DNA from: Polaromonas sp.
GTDB taxonomy: Bacteria > Pseudomonadota > Gammaproteobacteria > Burkholderiales > Burkholderiaceae_C
Assembly: GCF_013817205.1 (NCBI RefSeq)
Contig: NZ_JACDDD010000017.1
Coordinates: 7,603-51,763 of the forward strand
Direction of reading: 5' to 3'
Length of the DNA stretch: 44,161 nucleotides
This document shows positions 41,123-44,161 of the stretch, piece by piece. How positions within the stretch are numbered: position 1 is the first letter of the stretch; every line of letters begins with the position of its first letter. The notes beneath the pieces were generated by a model that saw nothing but the letters and a program-made list of their open reading frames with translations, made no database searches and was not told the DNA's origin. The translations under genes were made by a program, and so were the position numbers.

Positions 41123-42142
41123 ATGCTTGACGAACGTGCCCGACTCCTGCTCAAGGCGCTGGTAGAGCGCTATATCGCCGACGGCCAGCCCGTGGGTTCG
41201 CGCACGCTGTCCAAGGCCTCCGGCATGGACCTGTCGCCGGCAACGATACGTAACGTCATGAGCGACTTGGAGGAGCTGGGGTTGATCGTCAGCCCGCATA
41301 CCTCGGCGGGTCGCATTCCCACCGCACGTGGCTACCGGCTATTTGTCGACACCATGCTGACCATGCAGCGCGACCAGTTTTCGGCCGCCGGTGCGCTGAC
41401 GCCCCCGCGGCTGGCACCGGACCAGCCGCAAAAAGTTTTCAGCAATGCGGCCAACATCCTGTCGAGTCTGTCGCAGTTTGTCGGCGTGGTGATGGCGCCG
41501 CGCCGCACCTCGGTGTTTCGCCACATCGAATTTTTGCGCCTGTCCGAAAAGCGCTTCCTGGTCATCATCGTGTCGCCGGACGGTGATGTGCAGAACCGCG
41601 TGATCTTCACCGAGACTGATTACACCCAAACCCAGCTGATCGAAGCCTCCAACTTCCTCAACTCACACTACGCCGGCATGGCCATTGAGGAAGTGCGTGA
41701 GCGCCTGCAGCGCGAGGTCGAAGCCCTGCGTGGGGAAATCGCCAGCCTGATGCAGGCGGCGGTGCAAGTCAGCTCCGAAGCCATTGAGTCGCGCGACGAG
41801 GTCGTGATTTCCGGCGAGCGAAACCTGCTGACCGTCAGCGATTTTTCGGGGGACATGGGCAACCTGCGCAAGCTGTTCGACCTGTTCGAGCAGAAGGCCC
41901 AGCTGATGCGCCTGCTCGACGTGTCCAGCCGCGCCGAGGGCGTGCGCATCTATATCGGCGGCGAAAGCCAGGTCGTGCCTTACCACGAGCTGTCGGTGGT
42001 GACCGCGCCCTACGAGGTCGACGGCCAGGTCGTCGGCACCCTGGGCGTGATTGGTCCCATGCGCATGCCTTACGAAAAGATGATCCAGATCGTCGACATC
42101 ACCGCAAAGATGGTCAGCAGCGCGCTCAGCCACAGCAAGTAG
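41123..42142 (+). CDS. hrcA: Heat-inducible transcription repressor HrcA
   Basis: A 339-residue repressor that binds CIRCE elements. The N-terminal winged helix shows [20 protein letters not shown], then [20 protein letters not shown] and [20 protein letters not shown]. The dimerisation/GAF-like C-terminal part has [23 protein letters not shown] and [14 protein letters not shown]. Full length. With a perfect CIRCE before rpoH in this window, it probably represses the heat-shock sigma factor, with GroE as usual co-factor. Confidence 0.96.
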   Translation: MLDERARLLLKALVERYIADGQPVGSRTLSKASGMDLSPATIRNVMSDLEELGLIVSPHTSAGRIPTARGYRLFVDTMLTMQRDQFSAAGALTPPRLAPDQPQKVFSNAANILSSLSQFVGVVMAPRRTSVFRHIEFLRLSEKRFLVIIVSPDGDVQNRVIFTETDYTQTQLIEASNFLNSHYAGMAIEEVRERLQREVEALRGEIASLMQAAVQVSSEAIESRDEVVISGERNLLTVSDFSGDMGNLRKLFDLFEQKAQLMRLLDVSSRAEGVRIYIGGESQVVPYHELSVVTAPYEVDGQVVGTLGVIGPMRMPYEKMIQIVDITAKMVSSALSHSK

Positions 42143-42150
42143 CGACGCCT

Positions 42151-42156
42151 TACAAT
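42151..42156 (+). promoter_or_regulatory. -10 element of tRNA-Met
   Basis: TACAAT lies 15 nt before the tRNA 5' end; no convincing -35 in the hrcA 3' end. Confidence 0.4.
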
Positions 42157-42171
42157 CTGCGCTGGCGACGT

Positions 42172-42248
42172 GGGGCGTTAGCTCAGTTGGTTAGAGCAGA
42201 GGACTCATAATCCTTTGGTCCACAGTTCAAGTCTGTGACGCCCTACCA
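42172..42248 (+). tRNA. tRNA-Met, elongator (anticodon CAU)
   Basis: 77 nt with encoded CCA. Acceptor GGGGCGT pairs ACGCCCT (G1-U72 wobble), D arm GCTCAGTTGGTTAGAGC, anticodon loop CTCATAA, T arm CACAG-TTCAAGT-CTGTG. It lacks the initiator features (unpaired first base, three G-C pairs above the loop). The overall pattern is that of elongator Met rather than the CAU-bearing Ile2. Its 3' end is the likely integration site of the island that follows. Confidence 0.92.
42225..42248 (+). other. Probable attachment site (3' end of tRNA-Met)
   Basis: The T arm and CCA end of the tRNA gene lie 130 bp before a tyrosine integrase pointing away from it, the usual arrangement of an island integrated at a tRNA 3' end. 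The other copy of the direct repeat would lie beyond the window. Confidence 0.55.
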
Positions 42249-42267
42249 TTTATTGTTGAATAAAATC

Positions 42268-42301
42268 AAGGACTTAGCGGTTTTTCTGCTAAGTCCTTTT
42301 T
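42268..42301 (+). terminator. Terminator after tRNA-Met
   Basis: AAGGACTTAGC (42268-42278) pairs perfectly with GCTAAGTCCTT (42288-42298) around GGTTTTTCT, followed by T residues. It lies 20 nt after the tRNA. It may belong to the island rather than to the tRNA gene. Confidence 0.85.
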
Positions 42302-42329
42302 CCGTTTTGGTGTAGAAAACTTGGGCTTC

Positions 42330-42365
42330 GGTACGATTCCGGTACAGTACTCGTGAGCAGTACTG
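42330..42365. promoter_or_regulatory. Paired repeats upstream of the integrase
   Basis: Two direct GGTAC (42330-42334, 42341-42345) are followed by a perfect inverted repeat CAGTACT-CGTGAGC-AGTACTG (42345-42365), which ends 12 bp before the integrase ATG. Candidates are integrase arm sites or an operator. Confidence 0.45.
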
Positions 42366-42377
42366 AAAAAAGACCCT

Positions 42378-43487
42378 ATGCCCACCATCGTAAAGACGCC
42401 TTCGGGCACCTGGAAAACGGTAATTCGTAAGACGGGTTGGCCGACAGTTATCAAAACCTTTCGCCTGAAGAAGGACGCGGAGGATTGGGGGCGGAGAACG
42501 GAAGATGACATGGTGCGCGGATTGTTCATACAACGAGCATCATCTGAGCGATTGACGCTTGAGATGGCCATGAAGCGATACCTGGCCGAAATCACACCGA
42601 ACAAAAGGCCATTGACGCAGCGCGGTGAACTTCGTTGCTCATTGCCGGTTATCAAATTCTTTGGAAAGTACTCACTGGCAGCTATTTCTCCTGAGTTGGT
42701 GGCCAAGTACCGAGACATGAGGCTGGCAGGAGAAGATCGCCTCAAAGACGGAAAGCCTCGGCCCCGCGCTCCCAACACCATTCGCCTAGAGCTATCGTTG
42801 CTCGGTCACCTCTTCACAATTGCGATGAAGGAATGGGGTGTAGGACTGCCCCATAACCCTGTGCTTGGAATCCGGAAGCCGGCGCCAGGCCCTGGACGCA
42901 ACAGGCGTCTTACAAAGGCGGAGGAGAAGAAGCTTTTTGCAGCGGCTGATGCTCATACAAACCCAATGCTTGGATGGATTGCGCGAATCGCGTTGGAGAC
43001 TGGTATGCGTTCTTCCGAAATCGTAACCTTGCGGGTGGAGCAAGTGGATACGAAGCGGAGAATTGTGAAGCTTGAAAATACTAAGAACACAATGCCCAGA
43101 ACGGTACCGCTCTCGCTTGCTGCGAAGAAGTTATTTGATAGCGCCCTTGCAAATCCAACACGCCCGGAAACAACGAATCTTATTTTCTTTGGAGAACCAG
43201 GTGTTGACGGAGCTAGACGTCCATACAACTTCAACAAAATTTGGCTCGACATAAAGTCCCGTGTGGGGGTCGAAGATTTTCACTTTCATGATCTGCGACA
43301 TGAAGCCGTCAGTCGGTTCGTTGAGGCAGGTTTTTCTGATCAAGAAGTCTCAGCGATCAGCGGCCACAAGAGTATGCAGATGCTCAAGAGATACACCCAT
43401 CTTCGTGCTGAAGATTTAGTTTCTCGCCTAGACAATCTTGCTAAACGTCGAGTCGATACGCAGCAGGCAAAGACTTCAAAGCCTTAG
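42378..43487 (+). CDS. Tyrosine-type site-specific integrase
   Basis: A 369-residue phage/island integrase. An N-terminal arm-binding-like part and a core-binding SAM-like domain (LTLEMAMKRYLAEITP) precede the catalytic domain. Its residues are Arg211 (ALETGMRSSEI), His304 and Arg307 (FHDLRHEA), His330 (SGHKS) and Tyr339 (MLKRYTHL), so it appears active. The gene is visibly more AT-rich than its neighbours and lies directly after tRNA-Met, as expected for an acquired element. Its 3' end overlaps the opposing zinc-finger/HTH gene by 47 bp. Confidence 0.94.
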   Translation: MPTIVKTPSGTWKTVIRKTGWPTVIKTFRLKKDAEDWGRRTEDDMVRGLFIQRASSERLTLEMAMKRYLAEITPNKRPLTQRGELRCSLPVIKFFGKYSLAAISPELVAKYRDMRLAGEDRLKDGKPRPRAPNTIRLELSLLGHLFTIAMKEWGVGLPHNPVLGIRKPAPGPGRNRRLTKAEEKKLFAAADAHTNPMLGWIARIALETGMRSSEIVTLRVEQVDTKRRIVKLENTKNTMPRTVPLSLAAKKLFDSALANPTRPETTNLIFFGEPGVDGARRPYNFNKIWLDIKSRVGVEDFHFHDLRHEAVSRFVEAGFSDQEVSAISGHKSMQMLKRYTHLRAEDLVSRLDNLAKRRVDTQQAKTSKP

Positions 43488-44037
43488 AAACAGACTGCTG
43501 TGAAACTCCGCAGCGTTGGCTGATTTCTAATTGTGTAAAGCCTGCAGCTCGCAGCGTGACCATGAATTTCTTTATGTCACTTACTTTGTGCAGAACAAGT
43601 TGGCTGGCGTGGTCTCTCAGCTCTGCTTTTTCATCTGGATAGAGAAGCTTCTGATTGATGACCGCAATATAAAAATCGTCTACGACCACATTCCCAGATG
43701 ATGCAAGGCGTTTCGAAATACTTTTGCTTTGATACGTGAGACGCTGAGCTTCAAGTTCAAATTTACCTCGTGTTCGTTTGGCGCGCTGATACTCTGCATT
43801 CCAGCTCCCATCTTGATTTTGAGGTCGATGCTTGATGCAATATTTGCTGCTCAGGCTTGCCACCAAATCACCATTTTCATGCTGCCAGTTGGTTTCTCTA
43901 AAAACTAGATCGGCATCAAGATATAACTGCACCTCAGTCTTTTGCCCACAAAAATCACAATGAACGCGATGACGACGAAGAGCATTGATGCTGGCTACTG
44001 CCGTACTAAATTTCGGTCCTTTGGAAGAGCAAGCTAC
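43441..44037 (-). pseudogene. Zinc-finger/HTH protein gene, 5' end cut off by an IS element
   Basis: The frame is read leftwards and ends at 43441. From GTG 43932 it would give 163 residues, but coding character continues upstream with no start codon: FSTAVASINALRRHRVHCDF, then CGQKTEVQLYLD. The CxxC of CDFC and a later YCIKH pair look like a zinc site. The C-terminus holds a helix-turn-helix (GFTQLEISQRCGVSQQSVSK). The upstream frame runs into IS3-type terminal sequence at about 44038, so the N-terminus is probably lost. I recognise no named family. The function of the intact protein may be DNA binding. Confidence 0.65.
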
Positions 44038-44161
44038 TGAATCGCCCCGGGTTTCATGGAGGCTGTTTGGTTTAAGTCATGCCTCCACCGTGGAGGCTTG
44101 ACTGGCGAGTTGCCGGTAGTAGTTTGCCTCAGCTTCTGCCGGAGGTATATATCCGATAGGG
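44038..44161 (-). mobile_element. IS3-family insertion sequence, right end (runs off the window)
   Basis: Begins at about 44038 with TGAATCGCCCCGGGTTTCAT, which looks like an IS3-type terminal inverted repeat starting TG. The transposase C-terminus follows on the minus strand. Only 124 bp is present. The opposite end and target duplication lie outside the window. Confidence 0.8.
44077..44161 (-). CDS. IS3-family transposase OrfB, C-terminal 27 residues
   Basis: The translated tail is PIGYIPPAEAEANYYRQLAS followed by QASTVEA and stop. The PIGYI-P-E-AE--YY pattern is the typical C-terminus of IS3-group OrfB (DDE transposase). The rest lies beyond the window edge, so completeness and activity cannot be judged. 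Confidence 0.87.
   Translation of the reverse strand, partial: PIGYIPPAEAEANYYRQLASQASTVEA

Noticed and set aside
42172..42248. tRNA with CAU anticodon as tRNA-Ile2
   Set aside because: The acceptor, D-arm and variable-loop pattern is that of elongator tRNA-Met in Betaproteobacteria; a lysidine-modified Ile2 cannot be excluded without a covariance model but is less likely.
1..44161. CRISPR arrays, rRNA genes, origin of replication
   Set aside because: No regularly spaced direct repeats, no rRNA sequence and no DnaA-box cluster were seen on reading both strands; the repeats present are dispersed and palindromic.

Overview
This is a GC-rich, gene-dense chromosomal segment of a betaproteobacterium, most likely Burkholderiales, family Comamonadaceae (Polaromonas/Rhodoferax/Variovorax-like). 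The evidence is gene order (trmL-comF-bioC-like-DUF2244-aa3 oxidase cluster; lolB-ispE-tRNA-Gln-prs-rplY; nadK divergent from hrcA; nadK-recN-rapZ), protein sequence character, and short interspersed palindromes of the GCTATCAAAA-type that I associate with that family. No database search was possible; the genus is an inference.

Layout. 1-2573: 5' end of trmL, comF, a bioC-like methyltransferase and a DUF2244 protein. 2677-12297: a complete aa3-type cytochrome c oxidase locus with structural genes (coxB with a fused cytochrome c domain, ctaD, coxC) interleaved with assembly and heme A genes (40-aa small assembly protein, ctaG, DUF2970, SURF1, a thioredoxin-like membrane protein, ctaA, ctaB, SCO). 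12398-14415: rpoH behind a perfect CIRCE element, a small membrane protein and an Mpo1-like protein. 14533-21188: a sulfolactate-degradation module, with a solute-binding protein, (R)- and (S)-sulfolactate dehydrogenases and sulfo-lyase SuyAB on the minus strand, and a divergent GntR regulator plus YeiH-type exporter on the plus strand. 21190-26706: ftsY, an M16 protease pair, rsmD, coaD and a YfhL-type ferredoxin. 26707-27339: a repeat-filled gap. 27340-33508: pth, rplY, prs, tRNA-Gln, ispE, lolB and a TPR protein (minus strand). 33569-37564: mutM, a dynamin-like GTPase and mutY. 37672-42142: rapZ, recN, nadK (minus strand) and hrcA (plus strand). 42172 to the end: tRNA-Met, then AT-richer foreign DNA beginning with a tyrosine integrase, followed by a zinc-finger/HTH gene cut by an IS3-family element whose transposase tail runs off the window.

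How the parts work together. The oxidase locus supplies the enzyme with copper delivery (CtaG, SCO), heme A synthesis (CtaB then CtaA) and assembly factors. In the sulfolactate module, SlcC would oxidise (S)-sulfolactate to sulfopyruvate, ComC would reduce that to (R)-sulfolactate, and SuyAB would cleave it to pyruvate and sulfite; the exporter would discharge the sulfur oxyanion and SuyR would respond to substrate. A sigma70-like promoter and an adjoining dyad are visible in the suyA/suyR divergent region. The window holds both hrcA and a CIRCE site in front of rpoH, which suggests that the HrcA repressor controls the heat-shock sigma factor here.

The least explained material is repetitive. 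A 17-bp palindrome family occurs at least eight times, six of them inside reading frames and several in signal peptides or membrane segments. A separate GC-rich repeat has been absorbed in frame into ctaA and also lies just upstream of that gene and, in degenerate form, in the suy operon.
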